A stretch of DNA of 64,000 nucleotides from Dipetalonema caudispina (lineage: Eukaryota > Nematoda > Chromadorea > Rhabditida > Onchocercidae), in NCBI GenBank assembly GCA_013365325.1, contig JABVXV010000040.1, forward strand, positions 299,154 through 363,153, written 5' to 3'. Made by a program: the position numbers and the translations under genes. Shown piece after piece: positions 25,549 through 38,592 of the stretch (positions within the stretch are counted from its first letter, which is position 1; each line of letters starts with the position of its first letter). The notes under the pieces were generated by a model. That model saw only the letters and a program-made list of their open reading frames with translations. It did not search any database and had not been told where the DNA came from.

Positions 25549-26708
25549 TAAACTTTAAATGAGCTCTACTTTTATTGAATCCCATTCCCAAAATTTATTA
25601 AATTGTATTTGAAATTCTTCGATGTTCAATAAAAATTGGTGACGCACATTATGTGATAATTCCGGGCCTCTCGTTGTAGTTTCCAGGTTTCCGTCTATTT
25701 AGAAAAAAACATTTTAATCGACTGTGATTTTTTTATTTCGATTGTGATTTGGCATAAACAAAAATTGTCACTCATTAACCAAAGAACTGATTCTCATTAA
25801 TATTCATTAAACATTAGCTGTTATATAGTATTTGAGTAAATATGAACAACCAATAAGCGACAGTACTATAACGTTGAAGAATGAAAAACTCCTTCGAAGT
25901 TGTTTTGGTTACATAGTTCTAGTACCTACTTTCCATCTTATAATAGAGACGATTTTCACAAATTAATCTCTTTAGTATTATTTCTCCAACGTAAAGTTTC
26001 CAAGCGTGTGTATTTATACTTCATTAAATCAAAGAAAACGAAAGGATTCTGCGATTTTGAAAAGCAAAAAATTCTAATTTTGGAGTGCATACGTAAGTCT
26101 TTGCAAAATAATTGCCTATAAAGTGCTCGATATCGGCATGAACCTTAGCACAAAGTATCAAAATCGATCAAAGCTATATCTATATGAATGAATAATGCTG
26201 ATGTACGAATGACAGGCATACGCAAATATAACTGCAATGAACAAAGGAGAACAATATCAAATATCACAATAATTACCTATCAGCTTTCGAAAAACTTCGA
26301 AGTCAGCGAGGAACTGCAGAAAAGATATTCAGTGAATTACTGCTTACTATCCTAATCACATGCTACTCTCTTTTAATTGATACATTTCTATTTTCAGAAA
26401 ATCAGGACTTGATCATATCTCCGCTGCATTTTTACTTCCCGTCTTTAACAATCACCTCACAATTGTCAAAATTCCGCTTGCAGATATCAAAATTGAGTAC
26501 AGAATGGAAAAATTTCCATCTAATTAGATTAGAATTCCAGAAAACTCGACTACCGAACCTTTGAGCAATATTCCTTTCTTCACTTCAAAATTCTTCGCGG
26601 ATTCTTCCAGCTGAACTGAAGGCATGGTACATTTAAACTCATAATTGAAAGCACGTGCTCGAAATTATCACCACCATTAACAATAACAATTAAAGAAGGA
26701 CAGACATT
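25549..26708. other. Convergent region between L4 and TBP
   Basis: Holds the L4 3' UTR with AATAAA at 25628-25633 and the 3' side of the TBP gene. A reading frame at 25900-26121 has no recognisable similarity. Nothing else seen. Confidence 0.45.
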
Positions 26709-28609
26709 TTATTTCTTGAAGCCCTTCAAAATAGGATAAATTTGATTGAATGCATCGTCAATATCTTTTTTATATTTAGCACCTGTTATAACAACCTGAA
26801 AAGGACATGAAATTTTATAATTTTAATAAGTCTATAGAAATCAAAAGTTGATACGCTTCTTACTGTAGAATAATCATTCTATATTTAGCATCAAATTGAT
26901 GACCTTACATAAAATATACCCAAAAAGCTCCTCAAAAGCACTGTGCAACTTCAAAGTTTAGAGTTTTTGGAATTCGCTTTTTAACGCAACCGATAAACTC
27001 TTTTTCTCTGATTCACATTTTCGGCAAATAAATTTTTGGGCTTACCTTTCCACTAACGAAAATAAGTAATACTACTCGTGGTTTTACCATTCGATAAATC
27101 AGTCCAGGAAAGAGCTCTGGCTCATACGTAGAGAACTGAGTATGCGTTAAACATAGGCCCTCCAACTGTATAGGAAAGCGCACATCACATGAACCAACCA
27201 TATTCTGAACCTGAAATAAATACCAAGATTCCCACTATTTTTTATTCCACACTAGTTTATATCTGAAAATATTTCGTGTAATTATTTGCTTTATCTAAAT
27301 TTTGTTTCACGCTAATTTATCATAGTTAACGAACTTTGAATTCAGTAAACTTTGCGTTGAAACCGAGCTTCTGTACTATCCTGGCATATTTTCGTGCGGC
27401 AAGCCTAAAATTCAAATACAAGTTGAGTAATGATACATGAAAAGATTATTGCTTCACAAGAAAAACATAATTAATATCACTATAATGTGATAAAGTACCG
27501 TTTTGCAACTATTACATACCTGCTTGATTCCTCAGATTTTGCTCCTGTACAAACCATTTTTCCAGATGAAAATATTAGAGCAGTTGTGCGAGGCTCACGA
27601 ATACGCATTATAACAGCGGCAAAACGCTTTGGATTATATTCCGCATTTCTAGCGTGAAGTGCTATTTTTTTTAAATCTAGTGGTACACCTGTAATCGACA
27701 ATTATAAAAGTTATGAATGCCCTCGAAATTTTGAGACCAGTTCCAGTATTAGATTTTTACCTAAGTTAACAGTAGATACTATGTTTTGAAGTGCTGGCGA
27801 TGGGATGTCAATCAATTGTGAACCAGGTGTTTGCGGTGGATTTGTTGAAACCATAGGGATATTTGATGCTGGTTGGAAATGGTCACCAGCAAGAGGCGTC
27901 ATCGGTACTGCAAGATTTCCTGGACCTACCGAAGCCGGATTCATATCCTGAAAACATGGCTAGTTATGACAACTTCCTTACATTTGCTATAAATTATTTC
28001 TACTTTTTTCCACAAAAAAACCACCTGAAAAACTGATCCAGGATTTCCGCCAACATTTATGACACTTGATGGTCCACCTCGTTCACCGCTGTAGCTCAGC
28101 AGAGAGCCTGGACCACCTTGGCTATTCAGTACGGATCCTGAAATAAATATAATGAAATGTATTCGCAAAACAAAATACGAACAAGTAAATTTTATCATTA
28201 ATAGCAGCTTCAGAATAAAACTTTGAAAATTTAACAATGATCAAGCAATTCACTTTACTTTTGTAAACATATATATATATATATATAACTAACCTGGTCC
28301 GCCATGTTGCCCCAACATGCTGCCGCCAAGCACAGAGCTTGGTCCAGCATTTGCAAGTATTGAACTAGGCCCAGCACAGCCAACATTACTCAAATTAGAT
28401 GTTGACCCACTCGCGCTTCCCATCACTATTGATCCTGGTCCAAGCGTTACTGATGGACCGCCGATAATACTAGCTGAACCTAGGATAGAACTAGGCCCTG
28501 ACCCAGTGAGTATTGATGCTGGGCCAACAGTATGACCACTGCTTGGTGTTTGACCACCAAGTGATGTTATCACTGATGTCGACTGCGACGGACTTCCAAA
28601 ATGATCCAT
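26709..28609 (-). CDS. tbp-1: TATA-box binding protein (TBP)
   Basis: TBP binds TATA elements and nucleates TFIID, SL1 and TFIIIB. Seven exons: 28609-28294, 28137-28025, 27947-27761, 27688-27520, 27404-27335, 27210-27046, 26795-26709, giving 368 aa. The C-terminal 165 or so residues are the saddle-shaped core made of two direct repeats: [48 protein letters not shown], then [42 protein letters not shown]. The N-terminal 200 residues are rich in Gly, Ser and Pro with repeats of the form GPSSIL, with no glutamine tract. The start ATG follows a GGTTAG acceptor. The family identification is certain. Divergent from TTC27. Confidence 0.97.
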
Positions 28610-29487
28610 CTAACCGCTGCTTCCTTTGTTTTCCTTATTAAAGACCTACAAAATTATAAAAATTTGTTTTACTGTCATCATAAATTTCCACTTCTCCTAA
28701 AGTTCCATGTTAATATACAAAAAGCAAGCTAACAAATTCAAACTTCGAAGGATATCAAACAGAAGATAAAGAAAATGTCTAAGCACGCAAGATGGTCTTC
28801 ATACACAGGTGACAAGAAATAATGTAAACATGTACACTTATATGTATGGATAGAGATGCATAACAAATGCAAGTCGGAATAATCATCGAGTAGAAATGAT
28901 AAAATGGACATTTTGTGCATTTGTAAACTTCAGAAGCGGTTGATGGCAGTATAAACAAGCTGGTTGTACAGTAAAATCAACGAAAGTTTATACTGAAATG
29001 TCAGTGAAATGATCGAGAATTTGCCCTTCTGTAAAGAATAATCTGCTAATATTGATAAGATCAATATCTCATTGAATATTATGCAATCCATCATAAAAAA
29101 AGTACTGAAATACCAATAGTTGAATCTCTTTCATCCTCATCACTAAGATATCATTACGACAAACTACAAATAAATTTATTGTACTATTGTAGAGTTACTT
29201 TTCATTGAAAATTTGCAGATTTTACATATATATTAATAGTTCCTTATTCTCTTGAAGTACTAAAATCCATCATTGTATCTAAGACTGTCATCCCAGAACA
29301 TTCAGGGAATGACGATCAGCCGCACCAAATTGCGAATTGTCGCAAAACCCCTCTCGTTTACAGTATCCTCGTTTCGAGATTCGGATGTATTAAACAGCTG
29401 AAAATTCATCGTGTCAAAGGTTGTGAAGTTCGGGCTCAGAAGATGAATTTGTGCTAGGCTTTATCGTCTTTAGTGCTACTTCCAGAA
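28610..29487. promoter_or_regulatory. Shared upstream region between TBP and TTC27
   Basis: About 880 bases between two divergent start codons. The part near 29300-29410 is richer in G and C than its surroundings and may be promoter or 5' UTR of TTC27. A short perfect inverted repeat is not evident. No coding sequence recognised. Confidence 0.4.
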
Positions 29488-32400
29488 ATGGATCAAAGTG
29501 AGGCTATGAACATACTGATGAAATCGAAAAGTTTGGCCCAGATGAGGCATGAATTGGGCTGTTTTCCAGACACTTTATTATTACCGGTAGCCAGAAAATG
29601 CTTGGATCATTTCGCATTAGCCAATTACGCTGGATTTATTGGTAATGTTCTTTCGATGTCCGGTTTTCGGAGTACTTTATTTAATGAATTATTCAACTGA
29701 AATTAATCGGTTACTGAAATGCATAAATACTTAGTATTTATGTAAATATTTAGTACTTGTGCAGTTTCGTTATGAGATAGTAAAGATTCCGTTCAGTTTA
29801 TTTGCTAAAAGTATCTCCAATTCGTAACAGCCTTTTTCCTTAATTCTTGATATTTTTAAAATTGATACTAATCGTAAGTTAATCGCTGACCTTCCATCTT
29901 TCGTATTTGCAATTATCCGGCGATGAGTGATAATACCATTGAACCTTATTACACATTAATATACTGAAGTATAAGTGTGATAGAAGGTAAAAAAGATAAA
30001 CCTGCTTATTGCTCTTTTTGGTGAATAAAACTTCTGTGAGTACAGGTAATCTCAAGTCAATGATTTTAAGTGCTAGGAGGGAATTTGATTGAAAAAATTA
30101 GGTGGAACTTAAATAATATACATATTTGATAGATTATAAGATGGTCGTTATAAATTTGACGACATGTAATTTTTACCATCAATTTATGTGACCGTGTTAA
30201 TATTTTTCATCTTTCAAACGTGCTTTAACTTAGTCGTTAGTAGAATTGAAATTTAATTGTTATTCAACTTCAATGTGTTTAGAGAAGCCATTTTGTGGAG
30301 AGTATGTGAAAGAAGAGGAAATTGATGAAGATTTATCGTTCGATTGTAATTTTCCTTATAAATTTGCTCGGTATGATTCCATTTTTTTGTTTCCTCAGTA
30401 ATTTTTTTATTGTTTAAGGAATTTCATTTGATGATACATAGCTAATCATAAAATGTTTCAATTATATTTGCTTAAATCTCCTTTTTTAATCTATAAGTAA
30501 TGAACGCTTTTTACTGCCATCCTTTCTGGTACTCAAGTACTGAAATATCTAAAAAAGATATTTTTATACTGAGTCTTATTATTTGCAGTTCAAAATTATG
30601 TTTGTGGTTAGCGAAAACGATACTGATCGAATTCTGTTCTCGATTAGAAAATGGTTTTGAGAAAAGCTGTCTTTCATGCCGTTTAGTGTTGCTATGGCAG
30701 TGTCTACTAAAGGAGCCAGCTATTGAACTGAAAAATATTCTGAATACTTTGGTAGTAATTTTTTTCCCTATTTTCATTATGTTATTATTTTCGTTCGCTA
30801 AATTATGAACTGTTTGATTTTCCTTATGATAAAAGTTACCCTGTAATTACAGATAAATTGTGATTTTTAGGAAAATGTGCGAATTGACTGTGTTTCCGTA
30901 ACAGCAGCCACTGAAGCATTGCTTGAAAGAATGTATGCTCATTTGTTGTACAATGAAGTCAGTAAAGCTGAAACTTATTTCTATAACGCCTTGACCATCA
31001 CTGGTCTCGAGATCGAAATAATCGGAGTGTCCGGTAAACGTACTAGATTTCAAGAAAAATGTATACCTCAACTTATCGCCAGAGTGAGTGCCATCTCTTT
31101 TGAAGTTCTGGATGTAATTATTTCAACTGGAACTAAGTTTTCATTCGATTTCTAGTTTGTGCTAATTGGTGTTTTCTAGGGAAACTTATTAATCAATTTG
31201 TTTAATAAGAAGATTGTCGATGTTTGTTTATTCGATTCTTATTCTTGCTGAAATAATTTTTCTTCAAATCAGACTTTTTCCTGTCATTAAGGCCGTAGGT
31301 GGTGATAACCTGGAGGACGATGACACACCGGAAAATGACAGCACCGTGCCGCCGAATGTTTTGCTTCATGATGATTCATTGTTGGAAAATGTATGCATTG
31401 CTGAAGGAGATGCTTCAACCAGTCGTGCTAAGCTTTCTGCCTTAAGTTTGGCGTGCATGCTGGCTTCTGCCGTACTTGAACGAAAAATTCAGAGCACTGA
31501 AGACTTAGTAATTGAAAAATGTTGCTCCTATCTCGATGAGGTATTTTATTTTTCACTCTTTTTTGATTCTCTCATCCATTTTAGAATGTTAAAATATCTG
31601 TCATGTTTATTAATTCTTTTGCTGATGACGAAATTCAAAAACAATGAGGGGATTAAAACTGATTCAAATCTTAATGTTGATTTTTCACTCACGTTAATTT
31701 TCCTTATTTCGCTAAATCTCATTTTTTGGTACGGGTGCTTTTTGCAGATAATTGCCCAGCGTAGGAATTGGGCAGTGCAGGCTAGTGCTCTATTGCAGCG
31801 TTCAGAATTTGAAAAGATTAGCATGCGCCGAGTGCAACGTGCATGCATGCAGATGGAATCATTGTCAAAATTGATGAATAATGAAAGGATTGAAAAGGTT
31901 CGCTGGATTTGAGATTTGAACAATTTAAATGGATATTACCCCCACTTTGTATTGTTAATCAAATCTTATTGACTTCATTCTTCATTCTGAACTCTGCGTT
32001 TTTTTTTTTTTCTTTTTTTTGTGAAAAATGTGACCAAAGTATTATCCAAGTTAACGAATGATCGCTTTTGTTTATTTTCATTCAGAAATAACCACTTGTT
32101 TTACTCTAAAATTCGATCCTCCAACACGATTTATTTCTTATAGGTGAATGAGGACACTTTAAGGAAACGCTTAAAATTATTGCTGGCAAGTGGAATGAAA
32201 CCATTTTGGTATGTTGATCTCGTTCATGCTGATATTCTCCGTTCTGTGGGATGCACAGCGGTTTGTATTTTATGTTTCCTATTGGAGTATTTTAAAGTTA
32301 TCGTTCTACTGCCAGTTTTTTTTTTTGACTTTTGAGATATAAAATTTCCCTTATCATCTTATTGTGATATACCATTATTATGTACTTTCGCATTGGTGAA

Positions 32401-35400
32401 TGATGAAAATGATGCATTTTCCGGGTTTTTGTTTATCTGAAGGTGTGAGTAGAGCAGTCGGCAAATAGTTGCAACCATAAACAGTGTATCACATATTGGT
32501 AGACAGATCGAATGTGATATTTTTGGGTCGTCAAATTTTTATGTAATAATCAAACCCTCATTTCCATATCAGATTTACAGGAAGCCTTAATAATATTCGA
32601 AAAGCATGAAAATTGGGATAATGTTATTGATTGTTATCAGTCACTTGGTCAATTGGAAAAGGCTGAACGATTAATTCGTGATCTTCTTGCCAAAAATGGA
32701 AACGATTCAACTTACTGGTGTCTTTTGGGTGATATACTTCATGAGTCAAGTGCATATGAGAAAGCAATTGAAGTAACGAATTTACTACTATTTTTATTTG
32801 AATTTAAAATTCTGATTCAAAGAAATTCTTTCATAAGGGATCCAAGAAAATGTATCGTTTTTTCCTGTAAAACTGTGTACATTATCATTAAAATAAGCGA
32901 TGCAATTCCGGAACAGCCGTAAATTACATGTAAAGTGGAAGAATAATCTCGATAGAATAATGTTTTAAAAGTTAAGGTTTCAAATGGCCGTTCATTTCGC
33001 GCGCACCGATCGTTAGGACTGCTGATGCTTCAGCGCAAACATTATGATATTTCATACCAACATTTGAAACGTAGCCTTGAGCTTCAGCCGATCAATGTAT
33101 GTTTAATTTTTTCATTAGACTTGGGAGCTGCTTACCAGGAAGTCTTTTCGAATAAAATCTTTCAAATCAGTCAAATTAAATCTGAAGTTTGAATTATACT
33201 GTGACGTTATTTGCGCCTCACGCATTATCATGAAAACAGTAGAAATTTTTGAATCAGTCACTTATATTACTACATTTTAATGTTAACTTATTGAAGTCAG
33301 TAGCCTGGTTTAATTTTGGCTGTTGTGCGTTGGAGCTCGAAAAATGGGGAGAAGCGGCGAAAGCTTATCGGGAATGTATACGTTATGAACCTACACATTT
33401 TCAAGCGTGGAATAATCTTGCCGCTGTATATGAAAGATTAAGTGATGCGGAACGAGCTAAAGCCGTTTTACAGGTCTTGTTTTCAATATTCCACGTTTCA
33501 TAACCCTTTTTTCTTAATTTTTAAGTAATGCACAAACCTTGTGCTCGGTTAGCCTTGTTCTTTTTAACATAAAATTCGCATCCTTAATATTATGTGAGTT
33601 TCGAAAACTCACTTCCAATCTTGAACAGAGTTTACTAAGGACGATATTTCTCGAAATGCTGAGCCGCATTTCAGGTTCCAGTGCTCATTACCATGCAATG
33701 ATTTTGTTTCTTCCTATTACTCTTTATGGGAACCACCTCTTAAATCGAACATATATAAATCAGAAAATCATTCTGTTTATTTAAAAAGGTCAAATAAAAT
33801 TACCTTAACATCATACTTTTGGTAACTCCAGGAAATAGTAGATACATTTTTCATTTTCATTCACTATTAATTTTTGTTTCAGGAAGCTCTGAAATTGAAT
33901 TTCGAACATATCAAATTGCGAGAAAACTATGTGCTTCTTTGCTTACGTACGCATGATCTTTCATCAGCAATTTCTACATTTCATGCCGTATTAGATTTGA
34001 ATGGACAATATAAAGATGATATCATAATTGAGGCGCTTACGCAGAAATTAATCACTTTAAGAGAAGTAAAGACTTGCTACTGCTTCTTGCTGTTCTTTTC
34101 ATTGTAGAGTAAAATAATTCGTTTGCAAAGTTGGTCACATATGTATAATTCATCAATTATTTAGGTATTGAAATGTCTGAATTCGAAGCAAAACTTAAGA
34201 GTTCTAAAGCTAATACAAAATCTGCAACTAATTAAACAGCATTTTTCATCTACTTTATCTGGTCATTATTACTTTCAGCCAAAAATTCATTATTTTTTTT
34301 ATTGTCTCTAATCCTCACAGTTATTTTTATCATGCTAGAAGCATGCTTCACTAGCTTATCAAATTTTAATGAAAAAATAGCATTAAAAAATATCATTGTT
34401 GTGCGTTTTTGGACGATACTTTTGCGAAATCAAATACGATTTTTCATGTGATTTGCTTTCAGGAGAACGAAGAATCTGTGAAACGCTTAATAAATATTAT
34501 GTGTGAATTATTGGGTAGAATAACTTCGCAGCAAACTTGCTCGTCAACAGTTTGTTGTTTTTGTTTACCAGAATTCCCTGAGTTTTTTTTTTTCAGTTCA
34601 TTTAATGGCGTTTTTCAATAGCATTGTGTTTCTTGATAAGTTATTTGCTTCCTCATGACTTTAATAACAAAGTTGGAAACTTTTTCCTAATTTAGGTTTG
34701 GCGTTGTTATGCCGAGCTGAAACGACCTAATTCAGAGTCATCCTTGGCAGATTATGAAATTTACGTAAAGTTGTTGGAACGCGCTTTTAGGGCTTGCTAT
34801 AATAAACAAGTAAATTCTGTACATTATGCTTCTTATTGCAATTTATAACTTCATTTTTTTTTTCGCTCAAAAATATTAATAATACGTCACTTTTATTTTT
34901 CTAGGATTGGCATAAAAATGCTGATTCATGTGTTGTTGTTTTGGATGCAGTCATGAAGTGGGAAGAGTCTAAGAAAGTTTTATCGGAAATGAAAAATGTT
35001 GAAAACGCTGTGGTAAGTGAAAGTATTTTGATTGAGGAGAGTTTATACGTTGTTTAGATAACATTTATCGACTGATAATTGTCTCTTATGATAAAACCGC
35101 TTTGAGCATGGTAAAAGGATTATCCAGTCGAGTCGTTGTTATTCTTGCATTCCTGGGAAAATGCTTGCTGAAGTAGATGCCTGCGATGTATCTAGCATCA
35201 TAAAATGCGATATTTAATTTGACTTCTCAGTTATAATATGGAAACTCTTCGTTTTCCAGTTGGTTTTCTATGCAATTTAGTCTTTCTAATTTTGATAAAT
35301 TTAGGTGAAATCCGAAATTCGAGTAACTCTTCAGCCAGTTATAAAATCCATCGAAAAAACATATGGCGTAGATGCTACGGAAGCTTCGAGTGTGTGCTTG

Positions 35401-35448
35401 AAAGAGTTTCTGTTGAAAGCGAAGACAGTTTTATCCTCTTGTTTATGA
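29488..35448 (+). CDS. TTC27: Tetratricopeptide repeat protein 27 (TTC27)
   Basis: TPR protein whose human relative is linked to HSP90/R2TP-assisted U5 snRNP assembly. Sixteen exons: 29488-29641, 30283-30370, 30498-30536, 30589-30751, 30871-31083, 31292-31540, 31748-31897, 32144-32260, 32581-32772, 32977-33096, 33297-33473, 33883-34065, 34463-34549, 34696-34809, 34905-35012, 35305-35448, giving 765 aa (human 843). Diagnostic phrases: GKRTRFQEK, the TPR stretch LLGDILHESSAYEKAIE, RSLGLLMLQRKHYD, WFNFGCCALELEKWGEAAKA, FQAWNNLAAVYERL and ALKLNFEHIKLRENYVL. All junctions keep phase. The seventh exon follows a 207-base intron with no in-frame stop (see findings). An acceptor (CTTCCAG) lies two bases before the start. 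AATAAA at 35480-35485. Confidence 0.9.
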
Positions 35449-36626
35449 CCTCATTGTACAGATCTTTCTAAAATCTTCTAATAAAAGTGTTGTTCAAAAA
35501 AGAAACCTTAAAAATCTCACAAAATTAGACTACAATTGATATTTCATTTCATCAAGTAATACGACTTCTTAAATACTAGATGTAATATTTAACACTACTG
35601 ATTATGTGAGATATTTTAAGCAGTTGAGACTAATTCTTCAGGATTAAGGGAAAACTAGTCTTTACACTTAACAGAAGCCCTTAGGCGCCTGATACATCGC
35701 GAAAGTACTTTTTCAAAAAATTAAAAACAGTAAATAAATGAAAAACATTTTCATTCTTCCTTCTACGGTGTAAATTTTAGTTATCCATTTACTTTCTTTC
35801 GCTGACAGTATTTCGCCTGAAGCCGGTTTTCTCTCACTTTCTCTTTGTTGTCTAAAGGAAGCAGTTTATGTTTTAATTTGAATAATGACAAGCTTTTAAA
35901 TTCTTATGCGTTTTTCTTGTTGAAATTTGTTATTCAACTATCGAAAATTTCTAACTTTAAATTTTAAAATTATTTGGTATTATATATCCTGTTGTTATTG
36001 CTGTACTTTTCTACTCCGGTTATTGTTGGATAAATTTTTTAATTCAAATAATATTTGCTGATAACTGTATGGTTTCCTCTTCTTTCCAATGGTTTTCTCT
36101 ATTACCCGATCTTTTCGACCACACGCAGAAGGTCTATTAAGCGTTTTTATATTTACTGACAAAAATCGATAGATTTATTGAATCCTTAAATCTTTATTTG
36201 ATAGGCAAACTAGACTCATTTTATTGTGCAGCAGATTTTAGAAAGAGATATATACTGCAATTTTGGTAACACTAATTTTTTTTTTTTTAAAGATTTATCT
36301 TCGAGATGGAGCTTCTGAAAGATTTCTTAACATTATTTAGAATATGATATCGTCATCAGCTTAATATTCAAACAGAGAAGAAGTATAAATTGCAATCCGT
36401 TAGTATATTCAAGTTGTTGACGCCATTCATTTACCTACTTTCCCTCTTATCACTGGAGAACTGTTTGTTGGCACCTGATTTTCATTTATGTATTTACATA
36501 ACATGTTATGAAGCATGTCAGAATGTTTTTTTCTTGAAAATTAGAAAACTTATGAAGCGAGAAGCTTGTTGAGCAGCAATGGTTAAAATTTTTTTTAGAG
36601 ATAAAAGTTATTTCATCAGTTGGATA
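35449..36626. other. Intergenic region between TTC27 and TAF12
   Basis: Contains the TTC27 polyadenylation signal at 35480-35485 and AT-rich DNA. A pyrimidine tract ending TTTTTTTTAG at 36598 lies about 28 bases before the TAF12 start codon, a likely leader acceptor. No gene recognised. Confidence 0.45.
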
Positions 36627-38592
36627 ATGTCGTCGAATGAAGAAACACCAACGACGTCTGCAACAATGTCAATAACTCCTACAGCCACAGTGGTGTCGGC
36701 TTTACCCATCACCGTACAAGCTGCTTCTCATAATTCACCTGCTTTTGTTAATTTGTCCGTCGGCGAACTACTTCAGAAGCAGCGTCGTATCGCAGTCGTA
36801 ACAATGGTAAGAAAGTTATCGAAGATTTCAGAAATTTCGGCTTCCAGTGCGGAAAGTTTTAGCATTTGATTCAATTCGTGAATTCGATTTTGAAAAATCC
36901 ATTAAAAATTTAGCCAACATCAAGAAATGTAACATCATCACCAGTGGGAGTGGGAAATCGATTCCCAATAAAGCCGATGCCGCGCCAATCTCTTACAGAC
37001 AATAATATTATGTCACGTTCACCAAGTTGCCCGTTAGGTTTGTTTTCAGTTTTTTACATACATATATTCAGCAGTTAGAGGATATGATAGTCGCAAGTAT
37101 ATATGATACAATATTGGGTAAATTATATTAATTGAAGTTTTAATTTAATGTAATAGGACCATAGTCCCTGCCTTCAAACATAAGGGATGTTTTTTGATAT
37201 TGAGATGACGCTTCAAAATTTCTTTGCCTTTTAAATGACCATTTTTTTTGTTCTTTGTCGCTATATAACACTTGAGCATAAATCAACATGCTCTACAATT
37301 ATTCGTTTGGTGTGTCGTTTATTTCTTGATTGCAATGGAAATAAGATATTGGTCATGTGCATTGTTTTTTTGATTGTCGCTTGCAACGTCCACTTCATTT
37401 ATAACTGCTGTTTTATATTTTAAATATTCAACACTGAAATATTTTGGATTAAAAAACTAGTTTATTAAAGTAGTTTTTCTTTAAAATTTTGAATATACTG
37501 AAAGAGCTGTAATCATTTCATGACTTGTTATAAAAATAATGATATTATAATGGTTATGAAATTGGTTTCTGCATGAGTACTTAAATTATCATTCTTCTAC
37601 AGGAATAAATGCATCTTCGATCTCAGTGAAGAAAACAATTAATAATGCTTTCGAAGGTTCACTTTAAATATTTTTTGAAATTTCAAAGTTACAAATAAAG
37701 TTATCTACCTATTTTTTTCCACATGTTCTTTTAATGTCTAAAAGTTTGCAAAGTAAGACCACAAGTGTTCGCGAAAGTTCAAACGAGAAGTTTTGAAATT
37801 TCCTGATTTTTTTATGTTTAGATCCCAATAAATTAAAAGAAGCTACGGCAGAAACTTCACACCTTAATATTACACGGAAACCAAATATCGTTGATACAAT
37901 CAAGACAGAAGGTGCTACTGAGCAGGTTCTGATTATTTGATTTTATATTGCTTCACTAAATTATTTGTTCTTGGAATTCAAATCTAGTTTCTATTTAAAA
38001 AGAATCTGTTCTTGTTTTGGAAGTTTAATTTCTGATTTCCGGTATGAAGCTGATAAATTTTTAGTCTCCTCTGATAGCAGCACCAGGATCAACATCGATT
38101 CTTGGATCTTTGCAGTTGGATGATCTCATACGGCAAATCGATCCTACCTCAATTCTTGATGACCCTGTAAAAACTATGCTCACTGAATTTGTCGACGATT
38201 TCGTTGATCAGGTATATTCGTAGTGTGATTTTTTCTCGATTTTTTTTGGGTTCGAATTTCCTAACTCAAGTTTTTATTAGAATATAAAAGCCTTTGAGGA
38301 TGAATAAAATTTTCTTTTTTAGAATTTTAGCAATTTAATTTAAAGGATTCCATTCAAGTTTTTGTTCTAGGTCATTGAACGATCATGTAAGCTTGCTCGT
38401 CATCGTGGTTCGGATGCGCTAGATGCTGTAGATGTTGATTTCATTCTACGACGATATTACAACTATCCTTCTCTTTTGAAACACGAACCTCAAGCAAAAT
38501 CAGACAGTACGGAGAATGTCCAAAAAAATACTGAAATGGCGGCACATAATCAGCGAATGGCACTAATTAAGAAAACTCTCAAAAAACCTTGA
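36627..38592 (+). CDS. taf-12: TFIID subunit TAF12 (histone-fold protein)
   Basis: TAF12 pairs with TAF4 through a histone fold in TFIID, and also acts in SAGA in other eukaryotes. Six exons: 36627-36806, 36914-37037, 37603-37656, 37822-37925, 38065-38211, 38371-38592, giving 276 aa. The N-terminal half is Ser/Thr/Pro-rich and probably disordered. The histone fold starts near residue 165: LDDLIRQIDPTSILDDPVK, then FVDDFVDQVIERSCKLARHR, DALDAVDVDFILRR. The C-terminus ends with the conserved HNQRMALIKKTLKK motif. I prefer the ATG at 36627 over the in-frame ATG at 36579 because a TTTTTTTTAG acceptor lies between them. All junctions keep phase. Confidence 0.93.
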
